A stretch of DNA of 64,000 nt, from contig NC_020829.1 of assembly GCF_000349845.1 (NCBI RefSeq), positions 3,417,001-3,481,000 on the forward strand. Reading direction: 5' to 3'. The notes beneath the pieces were generated by a model. That model did no database searches, had not been told where the DNA came from, and was given only the letters and a program-made list of their open reading frames with translations. Shown here one piece after another: positions 35,498 through 45,337 of the stretch (position 1 is its first letter; each line of letters opens with the position of its first letter). Made by a program: the position numbers and the translations under genes. Origin of the DNA: Pseudomonas sp. ATCC 13867. Its GTDB lineage: Bacteria; Pseudomonadota; Gammaproteobacteria; Pseudomonadales; Pseudomonadaceae.

Positions 35498-38400
35498 TCA
35501 GGCTTCGGCCAGCGCCACCGCCGCCTCGACATCCACGGCCACCAGTCGCGAACATCCCGGTTCGTGCATCGTCACCCCCATCAATTGATCGGCCATCTCC
35601 ATCGCGATCTTGTTGTGGGTGATATAGATGAATTGCACTTTCTCCGACATTTCCTTCACCAACCGCGCATAGCGGCCGACGTTGGCATCGTCCAGCGGCG
35701 CATCGACTTCGTCGAGCATGCAGAACGGTGCCGGGTTCAGCTGGAAGATCGCGAATACCAGCGCCAGGGCGGTCAGGGCCTTCTCGCCGCCGGACAGCAG
35801 ATGGATGGTGCTGTTCTTCTTGCCCGGCGGGCGCGCCATGATCGCCACTCCGGTATCGAGTAGATCCTCGCCGGTAAGTTCCAGATAAGCGTGACCGCCG
35901 CCGAAAACCTTGGGGAACAATGCCTGAAGGCCAGCATTGATCTGGTCGAAGGTTTCCTTGAAGCGGTTGCGGGTTTCCTTGTCGATCTTGCGGATCACGT
36001 TTTCCAGGGTATCCAGCGCTTCCACCAGGTCGTCGTTCTGGTCGTCCAGGTAGCGTTTACGCTCGGATTGCTGCTGGTATTCCTCGATGGCCGCCAGGTT
36101 GATCGGGCCCAGGCGCCCGATGCGCGCGGCCAGTTCTTCCAGGCGGGTTTCCCAGACCTTCTCGGCGGCATCGTGCGGCAGCGTGCCGAGCACGCCGTGC
36201 AGGTCGTAGCCGTCCTCGTGGAGCTGCTCCTGCAGCGACTTGCGCCGCACGCTCAGGGCCTGCCACTCCATGCGCTGCTGCTCCAGCTGGCCGCGCAGCA
36301 GTTGCGACTGCTGTTCGGCCTGGGTGCGGCGCTTCTCGGCATCGCGCAACTGGCGGTCGGCGTCTTCCAGGGCCAGACGCGCGTGCTTGAGTTCGTCCTC
36401 CACCGCCATGCGCCGGTCGAGCAACTCCTCCAGGCGCATGCGCAGCTCTTCCAGCGGCGCGGCACCCTCCTCCAGGTTGAGGTTGAGCTGCTCGCAGCGC
36501 TCGACCAGACGCACCGCCTGGCTGTCCAGGCGCTCCAGCGCCTGGCGGGTGGATTCGTACTGGGCGCGCAGCGAGCCGACACGCACGGCCAGTTGATGAG
36601 CATGATCCTTGTGCTGGCGGGATTCCTGGCGAATACGGTCGAGCTTCTCGCGCATGCCGTCGCGCTCGGCCAGCAGCGACTCGCGGTGCTCGGTGTCCAC
36701 CGCCATCGCATCCAGTGCTTCCTGCAAACTCAGGCGCGCTTCGCCCAGCTGTTCCTGTTCGATGGCGTGCTGCTCGGCCAGTTCCGCCAGTTCTTCGTCC
36801 AGTCGTCGGCGGCGCAGGGTCAACTGCTCGACCTTGGCCTGCTGCGCGGACAGCTGCGCCTTCAGCTCGCCCTGGCGACGGCCTTCGTCCTGCAGACGAC
36901 GGCGCACCTGGTCGCGACCCTCTTCGGCCTGGCGCTGCTCATCGCGCAGGCGCATCAGTTGTTCATCGATTTCGGCGAGGCGCTGCTCCAGCGTTTCGCG
37001 CTCGACATACAGACGCTCCAGCTCCTGGCCACGCGCCAGCACACCGCCATCGGCAGACTCGCCACGGCGCACGCGGAGGAAATTCCGCCCGACCCAGTAG
37101 CCTTCGCGGCTGATCAGGCTTTCGCCGTCGCCCAGCGAAGCGCGTTGCGCCAGCGCCTGGTCGAGGGTTTCCACCGGGCGCACGCGGCCCAGCCAGTAGT
37201 TCAGGTCGACAGTGGTCTCGACCTTGTCCAGCAGACTGCCGGGACGGGACGCGGCGCCGGCGGCCAGGTCGAGCAGGCGCAGCTCGCCCTTCTCCAGCGC
37301 ATCGAACGGCAGCCCCTTCACATCATCCAGCAGTACGCCGTGCAGGTCGGCGCCGAGCACCGTTTCCACCGCCAGCTCCCAGCCCGGCTGCACGCGCAGC
37401 CCTTCGGCGAGGCGCGGACGCTGCTCCAACCCCTGATCGCGCAGCCATTGCGCAGTGCCGTCGCCCGGATCGAGCGCCGCCTGCTGCAAGGCTTCCAGCG
37501 AGGCGATGCGGCCATTCAGGCGCTGCAACTCGCCTTGCGCCTGGTGCTGCGCGGCGGAACTTTCCTGCAAGGACTGGCGCACACGCTCCAGGCGTTCGGC
37601 CAGTTCCTGCTCTTCAATCTGTGACTCGTCCAGCAGCAACTCGATAGCGGCGACCTGCTCGCTCAACTCGAGGATCGCGGCGTCTTCCGGGTCGGCGGCC
37701 AGTTGCACGCGCTCGTCGTTCAGGCGGCGCTGGCGTTCACCCTGGCGCTCCAGGCTCTGCTCCAGGTGCTGGATGCGCGACTGCTGCACCTCCGCCTCAC
37801 GGCGCGGCTCGGCGCTCTGCTGGTTGAAGGCATCCCAGCGCTGCTGCCAGTCCTGCATGCGCAGCTCGGATTCTTCCAGGCCAACGGTGGCTTCCTCGGC
37901 GGCGGCGGCGCTGATTTCCTGCTCCGGGGCCAGACGCTCCAGTTCCTCGGACAGTGTGGCCAGCAGGGTACGGTCGTGACCAAGGTGGGATTCGGTCTCC
38001 TGGCGGGACTTCTGGGCCTCGCGCAGGTCGTCCTGCAACTGGCGCAGGCGCTGCTGGCCGTGCTGGATGCTCTGCTCTACGCGGGCGATGTCGCCGCCCA
38101 CGGAATAGAAGCGACCCTGCACCTGGTTGAAGGTTTCCGACAGCTCGTGGTGGCCGTCGCGCAGGCGCTCGATGCTGGCGTCGGCGCTGCGCTGCTCGGC
38201 GACCAGCGCCTCGAAGGCCACTTCCTGGTCGCCGATCACCTTTTCCTTCTGCCCGACCTGCTCGTTCAGGTCGCGCCAGCGCAGGGCGCCGAGCTGGGCC
38301 TTGAGGGTGCGCTCCTCGGCCTTGAACTCCTGGTATTTCTCCGCCGACTGGGCTTGGCGGTGCAGGCGTTCCAGCTGACGCTCCAGTTCTTCGCGCAGGT

Positions 38401-38986
38401 CGGTCAGGCGCGCGAGGTTTTCCTGGGTGCGACGGATGCGGTTCTCGGTCTCGCGGCGGCGCTCCTTGTACTTGGAGATGCCGGCGGCTTCCTCGATGAA
38501 GTTGCGCAGGTCCTCCGGCTTGGCCTCGATCAGCTTGGAGATCATGCCCTGCTCGATGATCGAGTAGCTGCGCGGGCCCAGGCCGGTGCCGAGGAAGATG
38601 TCGGTGATGTCGCGGCGCCGGCATTTGGTGCCGTTGAGGAAGTAGGTGTTCTGGCCGTCGCGGGTGACGCGGCGGCGAATGGAAATCTCGGTGTAGCTGG
38701 CGTACTCGCCCAGCAGGGTCTGGTCGGAGTTGTCGAACACCAGTTCGATGGACGCCTGGGTTACCGGCTTGCGCGTGTTGGAGCCGTTGAAGATGACGTC
38801 GGTCATCGACTCGCCACGGAGGTTCTTCGCCGAACTCTCGCCCATTACCCAGCGAACGGCGTCGATGATGTTGGACTTGCCGCATCCGTTGGGGCCGACC
38901 ACGGCCGCCATGTTGCTCGGGAAACTGACCGTCGTCGGATCGACGAAGGACTTGAAGCCCGCCAGCTTGATGCACTTGAGCCGCAT
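35498..38986 (-). CDS. smc: Chromosome segregation ATPase SMC
   Basis: A 1,162-residue condensin subunit. It has N-terminal Walker A GPNGCGKS (residues 32-39), two long coiled coils (about 170-500 and 660-1000) flanking a hinge (about 510-640), and the C-terminal ABC signature HLLSGGEKALTALAL with Walker B FCMLDEVDAPLDD. It begins 17 bases after the gntR stop, so the two may share a transcript. Confidence 0.97.
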   Translation of the reverse strand: MRLKCIKLAGFKSFVDPTTVSFPSNMAAVVGPNGCGKSNIIDAVRWVMGESSAKNLRGESMTDVIFNGSNTRKPVTQASIELVFDNSDQTLLGEYASYTEISIRRRVTRDGQNTYFLNGTKCRRRDITDIFLGTGLGPRSYSIIEQGMISKLIEAKPEDLRNFIEEAAGISKYKERRRETENRIRRTQENLARLTDLREELERQLERLHRQAQSAEKYQEFKAEERTLKAQLGALRWRDLNEQVGQKEKVIGDQEVAFEALVAEQRSADASIERLRDGHHELSETFNQVQGRFYSVGGDIARVEQSIQHGQQRLRQLQDDLREAQKSRQETESHLGHDRTLLATLSEELERLAPEQEISAAAAEEATVGLEESELRMQDWQQRWDAFNQQSAEPRREAEVQQSRIQHLEQSLERQGERQRRLNDERVQLAADPEDAAILELSEQVAAIELLLDESQIEEQELAERLERVRQSLQESSAAQHQAQGELQRLNGRIASLEALQQAALDPGDGTAQWLRDQGLEQRPRLAEGLRVQPGWELAVETVLGADLHGVLLDDVKGLPFDALEKGELRLLDLAAGAASRPGSLLDKVETTVDLNYWLGRVRPVETLDQALAQRASLGDGESLISREGYWVGRNFLRVRRGESADGGVLARGQELERLYVERETLEQRLAEIDEQLMRLRDEQRQAEEGRDQVRRRLQDEGRRQGELKAQLSAQQAKVEQLTLRRRRLDEELAELAEQHAIEQEQLGEARLSLQEALDAMAVDTEHRESLLAERDGMREKLDRIRQESRQHKDHAHQLAVRVGSLRAQYESTRQALERLDSQAVRLVERCEQLNLNLEEGAAPLEELRMRLEELLDRRMAVEDELKHARLALEDADRQLRDAEKRRTQAEQQSQLLRGQLEQQRMEWQALSVRRKSLQEQLHEDGYDLHGVLGTLPHDAAEKVWETRLEELAARIGRLGPINLAAIEEYQQQSERKRYLDDQNDDLVEALDTLENVIRKIDKETRNRFKETFDQINAGLQALFPKVFGGGHAYLELTGEDLLDTGVAIMARPPGKKNSTIHLLSGGEKALTALALVFAIFQLNPAPFCMLDEVDAPLDDANVGRYARLVKEMSEKVQFIYITHNKIAMEMADQLMGVTMHEPGCSRLVAVDVEAAVALAEA

Positions 38987-39003
38987 GCGCCCCCCCCTAT
39001 CTC

Positions 39004-39663
39004 TTATCGTTCAGCCAGCGCGGCCAGGACCAGTTGGCTGTTGCGCCGACTGTAGTCGAGCAGCACCTCGCGGATCGCCGCCTCGTCACGTCCGACCACG
39101 GCGCGGAGCAATTGCTCGAAGCTGCCGATGAACTGGCTCATTTCGCCTTTGCGGCGTTCCAGGGCCAGATGATAGGTGCGGCTGATGGCCGGCAGGAGGT
39201 TTTCCACGGTTTCCTGCAGGTAGGGGTTGGCGGCGAACGGGAAGGCGACGCGCATGATGTCGAAGCTGGATTCGACGAAGGCATTGATATCGCCGCGCTC
39301 GAGGTTGTCCAGCAGGCGCTGCTGGATGGCCAGGAAGGGTTGCAGGTCGCCCTCTTCGCGCCAGCGCCGGGCCACGCTGCTGGCGAGCATGATGTAGAGC
39401 TCGGTGACCAGCGAGTAGAGGCTTTCCACATGGCTGGCGGAGAGCTCGGACACCTGCGCCCCCCGGCGCGGCAGGATCACCACCAGATGGCGGCGCTCGA
39501 GGATCAGCAGCGCCTCGCGCACCGAGCCGCGGCTGACGTTGAGGGTCTGGGTGACCTTCTGTTCCTGGATGCGCTCGCGTTCCTTGAGTTCGCCCCGGAT
39601 GATGCGTTCGGCAAGGTGGTGCGCGATCTGCTCAGCCAGGCTGTCCGGGGCCTTGAACGTCAT
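39004..39663 (-). CDS. GntR family regulator, FadR/FCD subfamily
   Basis: A 219-residue regulator with an N-terminal winged helix (LAEQIAHHLAERIIRGELKERERIQEQKVTQTLNVSRGSVREALLILERR) and a C-terminal helical FCD domain. The start at 39663 has AAGGACA upstream. It is divergent from alkB, with two palindromes in between. One (TTGTCGGACAA) is a perfect FCD-type operator, so this protein probably controls alkB and itself. The effector is likely an alkane-derived metabolite, which is a guess. Confidence 0.92.
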   Translation of the reverse strand: MTFKAPDSLAEQIAHHLAERIIRGELKERERIQEQKVTQTLNVSRGSVREALLILERRHLVVILPRRGAQVSELSASHVESLYSLVTELYIMLASSVARRWREEGDLQPFLAIQQRLLDNLERGDINAFVESSFDIMRVAFPFAANPYLQETVENLLPAISRTYHLALERRKGEMSQFIGSFEQLLRAVVGRDEAAIREVLLDYSRRNSQLVLAALAER

Positions 39664-39716
39664 GGTTGTCCTTAAGAATCTGGGCGCTTTTCGAGGGGGT
39701 GACGCGGGCGCGAAGT

Positions 39717-39733
39717 GTAACACAGGGTGTTAC
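39717..39733. promoter_or_regulatory. Palindrome near the gntR promoter
   Basis: GTAACAC-AGG-GTGTTAC, a perfect 7+3+7 inverted repeat, 54 bases upstream of the gntR start. It differs in sequence from the TTGTCNGACAA site, so it may bind a second regulator. Confidence 0.5.
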
Positions 39734-39801
39734 CGCGCCATCTCCTCTGACGGGTGGGCGACAGAACAAAGGTTGGTGCGCCCGACGGGCAGAACAGGCG
39801 C

Positions 39802-39820
39802 AGGATTGTCGGACAATCCT
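39802..39820. promoter_or_regulatory. FCD-GntR operator of alkB
   Basis: AGGATTGTC-G-GACAATCCT is a perfect 19-bp palindrome containing TTGTCGGACAA (39806-39816), matching TNGT-N3-ACNA. It lies 27 bases before the alkB ATG, where a bound repressor would block transcription. Confidence 0.75.
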
Positions 39821-39846
39821 ACACAAAGACATGCCGGGAGTCGCCC

Positions 39847-40980
39847 ATGTTCGCCCTCCTTTCCCCCGCCTGGACGCTGCGCCTGAAGAAAGCCGGTTAC
39901 TGGATCTGGCTGGTGCCGGTCTTCGGCATTCCCGTCAGTTATTGGTGGTCCTACGGCAGCGAGTATCCCAACGCCTGGCCCTGGCTGGTAATCACCGTGG
40001 TCTTCGGAGTGATCCCGCTGCTGGATTTCGTGGTCGGCCGCGACCCGGCCAACCCCGATGAGGCGGAGGACGTCCCGCGGCTGGAGCGCGAGGGCTACTA
40101 CCGCCTGCTGAGCCTGGCCACCGTACCGCTGCTGCTGGGCATGCTGGTCTACGGCGGCTGGGTGCTGGCCACTTATGACGCGTGGAACTGGATCGGCCAA
40201 CTGGGCTGGATTCTCTCCGTCGGCACGGTGATGGGGGCCATCGGCATCACCGTGTCCCATGAACTGATCCACAAGGACCCGCAACTGGAGCAGAACGCCG
40301 GTGGCCTGCTGCTGGCGGCGGTGTGCTACGCCGGCTTCAAGGTCGAGCATGTGCGCGGGCACCACGTCAACGTCTCCACACCGGAAGACGCCTCGTCGTC
40401 GCGCTACGGCCAGAGCCTCTATGCCTTCCTGCCCCACGCCTACAGGCACAACTTCCTCAACGCCTGGAGACTGGAGAGTGAGCGCTTGAAGCGCAAGGGC
40501 CTGCCGGCGCTGCACTGGCGCAACGAACTGATCTGGTGGTACGCGATCAGCGCGCTGTTCCTGGTCGGCTTCAGCGTCGCCTTCGGCTGGATCGGCGCGC
40601 TGTACTTCATCGGCCAGTCGGTGATGGCCTTCACCCTGCTGGAGATCGTCAACTACGTCGAGCACTACGGCCTGCACCGTCGTCGCCTGGAGTCCGGACG
40701 CTACGAGCGGACCACCCACGAGCACTCCTGGAACAGCAACTTCCTGCTGACCAACCTGTTCCTCTTCCACCTGCAGCGGCATTCCGACCACCACGCCAAT
40801 GCCAAGCGCCGCTATCAGGTGCTGCGCCACTTCGACGAGAGTCCGCAGTTGCCCAATGGTTATGCCGGGATGATCGTCCTCGCGCTGTTCCCGCCGCTCT
40901 GGCGCGCGGTGATGGACCCGCGGGTACGCGCCTACTACGCCGGCGAGGAGTACCAGCTGAGCGCCACCCAACAAGCCTGA
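39847..40980 (+). CDS. alkB: Alkane 1-monooxygenase
   Basis: An integral-membrane di-iron hydroxylase of 377 residues that oxidises medium-chain n-alkanes to 1-alkanols with rubredoxin as electron donor. The four conserved His motifs are present: HELIHK (about residue 138), EHVRGHHVNVST (about 178), NYVEHYGLHRRR (about 273) and LQRHSDHHAN (about 312). Six hydrophobic helices are visible. No rubredoxin gene is adjacent. P. aeruginosa carries alkB2 in the equivalent place by my recollection. Confidence 0.96.
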   Translation: MFALLSPAWTLRLKKAGYWIWLVPVFGIPVSYWWSYGSEYPNAWPWLVITVVFGVIPLLDFVVGRDPANPDEAEDVPRLEREGYYRLLSLATVPLLLGMLVYGGWVLATYDAWNWIGQLGWILSVGTVMGAIGITVSHELIHKDPQLEQNAGGLLLAAVCYAGFKVEHVRGHHVNVSTPEDASSSRYGQSLYAFLPHAYRHNFLNAWRLESERLKRKGLPALHWRNELIWWYAISALFLVGFSVAFGWIGALYFIGQSVMAFTLLEIVNYVEHYGLHRRRLESGRYERTTHEHSWNSNFLLTNLFLFHLQRHSDHHANAKRRYQVLRHFDESPQLPNGYAGMIVLALFPPLWRAVMDPRVRAYYAGEEYQLSATQQA

Positions 40981-40999
40981 TCCGCGCGTTCCACGCCTT

Positions 41000-41035
41000 G
41001 GCGGCAAGCCCTTACCCCGGCTTGCCGCCTTTTTT
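41000..41035 (+). terminator. Terminator after alkB
   Basis: GGCGGCAAGCC / GGCTTGCCGCC, an 11-bp stem with a run of six T, 20 bases after alkB. Confidence 0.95.
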
Positions 41036-41055
41036 GCTATTGGCTTTGGCTTTTG

Positions 41056-41201
41056 GTAGGAGCGAGCTTGCTCGCGAAGCTCTTCTACCTGGAATCACCT
41101 CCCCCTACTCTCTCGCAAAGGCAGAGGGAGCGCATTGGCATGCCCGACCAGCACCGCGCTCGCCGGCAATTCCGGCTGTTCGCGAGCAAGCTCGCTCCTA
41201 C
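41056..41201. repeat. REP inverted pair with long spacer
   Basis: GTAGGAGCGAGCTTGCTCGC at 41056 and its inverted copy ending at 41201 are separated by about 100 bases that do not resemble REP sequence. Confidence 0.85.
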
Positions 41202-41258
41202 AAAAAGCACCATTTATCGCCTGCGAAAAAATTTCTGACCATTTGGACAGAATTTTTA

Positions 41259-41287
41259 TTGACTCAAAAGTCAGCTTTTCATAGATT
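41259..41287 (+). promoter_or_regulatory. xdhA promoter with overlapping palindrome
   Basis: TTGACT (41259-41264), exactly 17 bases, then TAGATT (41282-41287), a good sigma-70 match. TGACT-CAAA-AGTCA (41260-41273) overlaps the -35 element and could be an operator. Confidence 0.65.
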
Positions 41288-41335
41288 CACCCTCCAGTGC
41301 CCTACCAAAAACAAGAACCAGCCTGGAGGCAAGCC

Positions 41336-42799
41336 TTGATCAGGTTCCTGCTCAACCGCGAGCTGCGCGTCGAAGACCGCCTCGACCCCAATCTCACCGT
41401 GCTCAACTACCTGCGCCAGACCCTGGGCAAGACCGGCACCAAGGAGGGCTGCGCCTCCGGTGACTGCGGCGCCTGCACCGTCGTGGTCGGCGAGCTGGTG
41501 GGCGAAGATGGCGCCGAGCGCATTCGCTACCGCACCCTCAACTCCTGTCTCACCTTCGTATCCTCGTTGCACGGCAAGCAGCTGATCAGCGTCGATGACT
41601 TGAAGCACCGTGGCGAACTGCACGGCGTGCAACAGGCGATGGTCGATTGCCACGGCTCGCAATGCGGCTTCTGCACCCCGGGTTTCGTCATGTCGCTGTT
41701 TGCCCTGCAGAAGAACAGCTCCGGCGAAAGCGTCGAGGAACGCAAGGCCGAAGCCCATGAAGCACTGGCCGGCAACCTCTGCCGCTGCACCGGCTACCGT
41801 CCGATCCTGGATGCCGCCGAGCAGTCCTGCTGCCAGAAGCAGCCGGACCAGTTCGACGCCGCCGAAGCCGAGACCATCGCCCAGCTGAAAGCCATCGCCC
41901 CGCGCGAAACCGCAGAGCTCAACAGCGGCGACAAGCGCTGCCTGCTGCCGCTGACCATCGCCGACCTGGCCGACATCTACACCGCCAACCCGCAGGCGCG
42001 CCTGCTGGCCGGCGGTACCGACCTGGCCCTGGAAGTCACCCAGTTCCACCGCGAACTGCCGGTGATGATCTACGTCGGCCACGTCGAGGAAATGAAGCGC
42101 GTCGAAGTCTTCGACGACCGCATCGAGATCGGCGCCGCCACCCCGCTGACCGATTGCTACGAAACCCTGGCCCGCGACTACCCGGACTTCGGCGAGCTGC
42201 TGCACCGCTTCGCCTCCCTGCAGATCCGCAACCAGGGCACCCTGGGCGGCAACATCGGCAACGCCTCGCCCATCGGCGACTCGCCGCCGCTGCTGATCGC
42301 CCTCGGCGCACGCCTGGTGCTGCGCAAGGGTTCCGAGCGCCGCGAACTGCCCATCGATGAATACTTCATCGACTACAAGGTCACCGCGCGCCAGGAAGGC
42401 GAGTTCATCGAGCAGGTGATCATCCCGCGTCCGCAGGCCAACCAGGCGTTCCGCGCCTACAAGGTTTCCAAGCGCCTGGACGACGACATCTCCGCCGTCT
42501 GCGCCGCGATCCAGATCACCGTGGCAGACGGCAGGATCACCGCCGTGCGCACTGGCTTCGGCGGCATGGCCGCCATCCCGAAACGCGCCAAGGCCTGCGA
42601 GGCCGCGCTGCTGGGCCAGACCTTCAACAGCGCCACCTTCGAACGTGCCGCGCAGGCTCTGAGCGAGGACTTCGCCCCGCTCACCGACTTCCGTGCGAGC
42701 AAGGAATACCGCCTGCTCACCGCACAGAACCTGCTGCGCAAGTGCTTCCTGGAACTGGAAGCCCCTCAGGCCGTAACCCGGGTGACCCACTATGCATAA
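41336..42799 (+). CDS. xdhA: Xanthine dehydrogenase small subunit
   Basis: 487 residues with two [2Fe-2S] clusters and FAD, passing electrons from the Mo subunit to NAD+. Cluster motifs are CASGDCGACT (about residue 40), CHGSQCGFCTPGF (about 105) and CRCTGYRPI (about 140). The FAD domain starts near residue 190 with LLAGGTDLALEV and GGNIGNASPIGD. The start is the TTG at 41336, giving IRFLLNREL as in other XdhA proteins, with GGAGG six bases upstream. Upstream GTG-initiated codons look untranslated. It overlaps xdhB by 8 bases. Confidence 0.94.
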   Translation: MIRFLLNRELRVEDRLDPNLTVLNYLRQTLGKTGTKEGCASGDCGACTVVVGELVGEDGAERIRYRTLNSCLTFVSSLHGKQLISVDDLKHRGELHGVQQAMVDCHGSQCGFCTPGFVMSLFALQKNSSGESVEERKAEAHEALAGNLCRCTGYRPILDAAEQSCCQKQPDQFDAAEAETIAQLKAIAPRETAELNSGDKRCLLPLTIADLADIYTANPQARLLAGGTDLALEVTQFHRELPVMIYVGHVEEMKRVEVFDDRIEIGAATPLTDCYETLARDYPDFGELLHRFASLQIRNQGTLGGNIGNASPIGDSPPLLIALGARLVLRKGSERRELPIDEYFIDYKVTARQEGEFIEQVIIPRPQANQAFRAYKVSKRLDDDISAVCAAIQITVADGRITAVRTGFGGMAAIPKRAKACEAALLGQTFNSATFERAAQALSEDFAPLTDFRASKEYRLLTAQNLLRKCFLELEAPQAVTRVTHYA

Positions 42800-45182
42800 G
42801 CCCCAGAAGAGCCAGGAAGAACTCGCCGAACTGTTCCGCGCCGACCTCACCACCGGCGTGGGCCGCAGCGTCAAGCACGAGAGCGCGCCCAAGCACGTCA
42901 GCGGCGAGGCGCAGTACATCGACGATCGCCTGGAATTCCCCAACCAGCTGCACGTCTATGCCCGCATGAGCGACCGCGCCCATGCGCGCATCACCAAGCT
43001 GGACCTGAGCCCCTGCTACCAGTTCCCCGGCGTCGCCATCGCCATCACCAAGGACGACGTGCCCGGCCAGTTGGACATCGGCCCGGTGGTCGCCGGTGAC
43101 CCGCTGCTGGCGGACGGCAAGGTCGAATACGTCGGCCAGATGGTCATTGCCGTCGCCGCCGACAGCCTGGAAACCGCGCGCAAGGCGGCCATGGCCGCGA
43201 TCATCGAGTACGAAGACCTGGAGCCGGTGCTCGACGTGGTCGAGGCGCTGCGCAAGAAGCACTTCGTGCTCGACAGCCACCAGCACAAGATCGGCGACTC
43301 GCAGGCCATGCTGGCCACCGCGCCGAACCGCATCCAGGGCACCTTGCACATCGGTGGCCAGGAACACTTCTACCTGGAGACGCAGATTTCCTCGGTGATG
43401 CCCACCGAAGACGGCGGCGTGATCGTCTACACCTCCACGCAGAACCCCACCGAAGTGCAGAAGCTGGTCGCCGAAGTGCTGGGCATCTCCTTCAACAAGG
43501 TGGTCATCGACATGCGCCGCATGGGTGGCGGCTTCGGCGGCAAGGAAACCCAGGCGGCCGCACCGGCGTGCCTGTGCGCGGTGATCGCGCGCCTCACCGG
43601 TCGCCCGGCGAAGATGCGCCTGCCGCGCGTCGAAGACATGCAGATGACCGGCAAGCGCCACCCCTTCTACGTCGAGTACGACGTGGGCTTCGAGGATGAC
43701 GGCCTGCTGCACGGCATCAACATCGAGCTGGCCGGCAACTGCGGCTACTCGCCGGACCTCTCCGGCTCCATCGTCGACCGCGCGATGTTCCACTCCGACA
43801 ACGCCTACTTCCTCGGCAACGCCACGGTGAACGGTCACCGCTGCAAGACCAACACCGCGTCGAACACCGCCTACCGCGGCTTCGGCGGCCCGCAGGGGAT
43901 GGTCGCCATCGAGGAAATCATGGACGCGGTCGCCCGCCACCTCGGCAAGGACCCGCTGGAAGTGCGCAAGCGCAACTACTACGGCAAGGACGAGCGCAAC
44001 GTCACCCACTACTACCAGCAGGTGGAACACAACCTGCTGCAGGAGATGACCGAGGAGCTGGAAGCCAGCGCCGAGTACGCCAAGCGCCGCGCCGAAATCC
44101 GCGAGTTCAACGCCAGCAGTCCGGTGCTGAAGAAAGGCCTGTCGCTGACCCCGGTGAAATTCGGCATCAGCTTCACCGCCACCTTCCTCAACCAGGCCGG
44201 CGCGCTGATCCACATCTACACCGACGGCAGCATCCACCTGAACCACGGCGGCACCGAGATGGGCCAGGGCCTGAACACCAAGGTCGCCCAGGTGGTGGCC
44301 GAGGTCTTCCAGGTCGATATCGACCGCGTGCAGATCACCGCGACCAACACCGACAAGGTGCCCAACACCTCGCCGACCGCCGCTTCGTCTGGCGCAGACC
44401 TGAACGGCAAGGCCGCGCAGAACGCCGCCGAGACCCTCAAGCAGCGCCTGGTGGAATTCGCCGCCAAACACTGGAAGGTGACCGAGGAAGACATCGAGTT
44501 CCGCAACAACCAGGTGCGTGTGCGCGACCTCATCCTGCCCTTCGAGGAACTGGTGCAACAGGCCTACTTCAGCCAGGTGTCGCTGTCCTCCACCGGCTTC
44601 TACCGCACGCCGAAGATCTACTACGACCGCAGCCAGGCGCGCGGCCGGCCGTTCTACTACTTCGCCTACGGCGTGTCCTGCTCGGAAGTGATAGTCGACA
44701 CCCTCACCGGCGAGTACAAGATGCTGCGCAGCGACATCCTGCATGACGTCGGCGCCTCGCTGAACCCGGCCATCGACATCGGCCAGGTGGAAGGCGGCTT
44801 CGTCCAGGGCATGGGTTGGCTGACCATGGAAGAGCTGGTCTGGAACGCCAAGGGCAAGCTGATGACCAGCGGCCCGGCGAGCTACAAGATCCCGGCCATC
44901 GCCGACATGCCCATCGACCTGCGGGTGAAGCTGGTGGAGAACCGCAAGAACCCGGAGCAGACGGTGTTCCATTCCAAGGCCGTCGGCGAACCGCCGTTCA
45001 TGCTGGGCATCTCGGTGTTCTGCGCGATCAAGGACGCCGTGGCCAGCCTGGCCGACTATCGCGCCCAGCCGCAGATCGACGCCCCGGCCACCCCTGAGCG
45101 CGTACTCTGGGGCGTGGAGCAGATGCGCAAGCTGAAGCTGGCCCAGGCGGAGAAGGCACCGGCTCAGGTCGAGCCGGCGTGA
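42792..45182 (+). CDS. xdhB: Xanthine dehydrogenase molybdenum subunit
   Basis: The catalytic subunit has 796 residues and oxidises hypoxanthine to xanthine and then urate. Moco-binding segments include RMGGGFGGKE (about residue 240) and AYRGFGGPQGM (about 358), plus GGTEMGQGLNTK (about 478). The catalytic Glu lies in KAVGEPPFMLG near residue 733. It is transcribed with xdhA and probably xdhC. Confidence 0.97.
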   Translation: MHKPQKSQEELAELFRADLTTGVGRSVKHESAPKHVSGEAQYIDDRLEFPNQLHVYARMSDRAHARITKLDLSPCYQFPGVAIAITKDDVPGQLDIGPVVAGDPLLADGKVEYVGQMVIAVAADSLETARKAAMAAIIEYEDLEPVLDVVEALRKKHFVLDSHQHKIGDSQAMLATAPNRIQGTLHIGGQEHFYLETQISSVMPTEDGGVIVYTSTQNPTEVQKLVAEVLGISFNKVVIDMRRMGGGFGGKETQAAAPACLCAVIARLTGRPAKMRLPRVEDMQMTGKRHPFYVEYDVGFEDDGLLHGINIELAGNCGYSPDLSGSIVDRAMFHSDNAYFLGNATVNGHRCKTNTASNTAYRGFGGPQGMVAIEEIMDAVARHLGKDPLEVRKRNYYGKDERNVTHYYQQVEHNLLQEMTEELEASAEYAKRRAEIREFNASSPVLKKGLSLTPVKFGISFTATFLNQAGALIHIYTDGSIHLNHGGTEMGQGLNTKVAQVVAEVFQVDIDRVQITATNTDKVPNTSPTAASSGADLNGKAAQNAAETLKQRLVEFAAKHWKVTEEDIEFRNNQVRVRDLILPFEELVQQAYFSQVSLSSTGFYRTPKIYYDRSQARGRPFYYFAYGVSCSEVIVDTLTGEYKMLRSDILHDVGASLNPAIDIGQVEGGFVQGMGWLTMEELVWNAKGKLMTSGPASYKIPAIADMPIDLRVKLVENRKNPEQTVFHSKAVGEPPFMLGISVFCAIKDAVASLADYRAQPQIDAPATPERVLWGVEQMRKLKLAQAEKAPAQVEPA

Positions 45183-45189
45183 TGTGACC

Positions 45190-45255
45190 ATGGGGTGCCG
45201 CTGGCACGGGAAGACGTCCCCAATCCCGTCCTCCCCCGGGTCAGCGGCGCCCCAT
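45190..45255. terminator. Long hairpin after xdhB
   Basis: ATGGGGTGCCGCTG and CAGCGGCGCCCCAT pair across 38 bases and are followed by CCTTTC. It could terminate part of the transcript before xdhC; the T-run is weak. Confidence 0.45.
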
Positions 45256-45269
45256 CCTTTCAAGAACCT

Positions 45270-45309
45270 GTAGGAGCGAGGGGGACGCCTAGTCCTTGCT
45301 CGCTCCTAC
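45270..45309. repeat. Compact REP hairpin
   Basis: GTAGGAGCGAG and CTCGCTCCTAC are separated by an 18-base loop. It is a shortened REP variant between xdhB and xdhC. Confidence 0.7.
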
Positions 45310-45337
45310 GAAGAGCCCAGCCTCAGAGGTTGAAGCC

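Larger units (their letters stand above)
40981..41335. other. Intergenic region alkB-xdhA
   Basis: It holds the alkB terminator, a spread REP pair, and an AT-rich promoter region ending in the xdhA ribosome site. No additional gene is seen. Confidence 0.7.
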
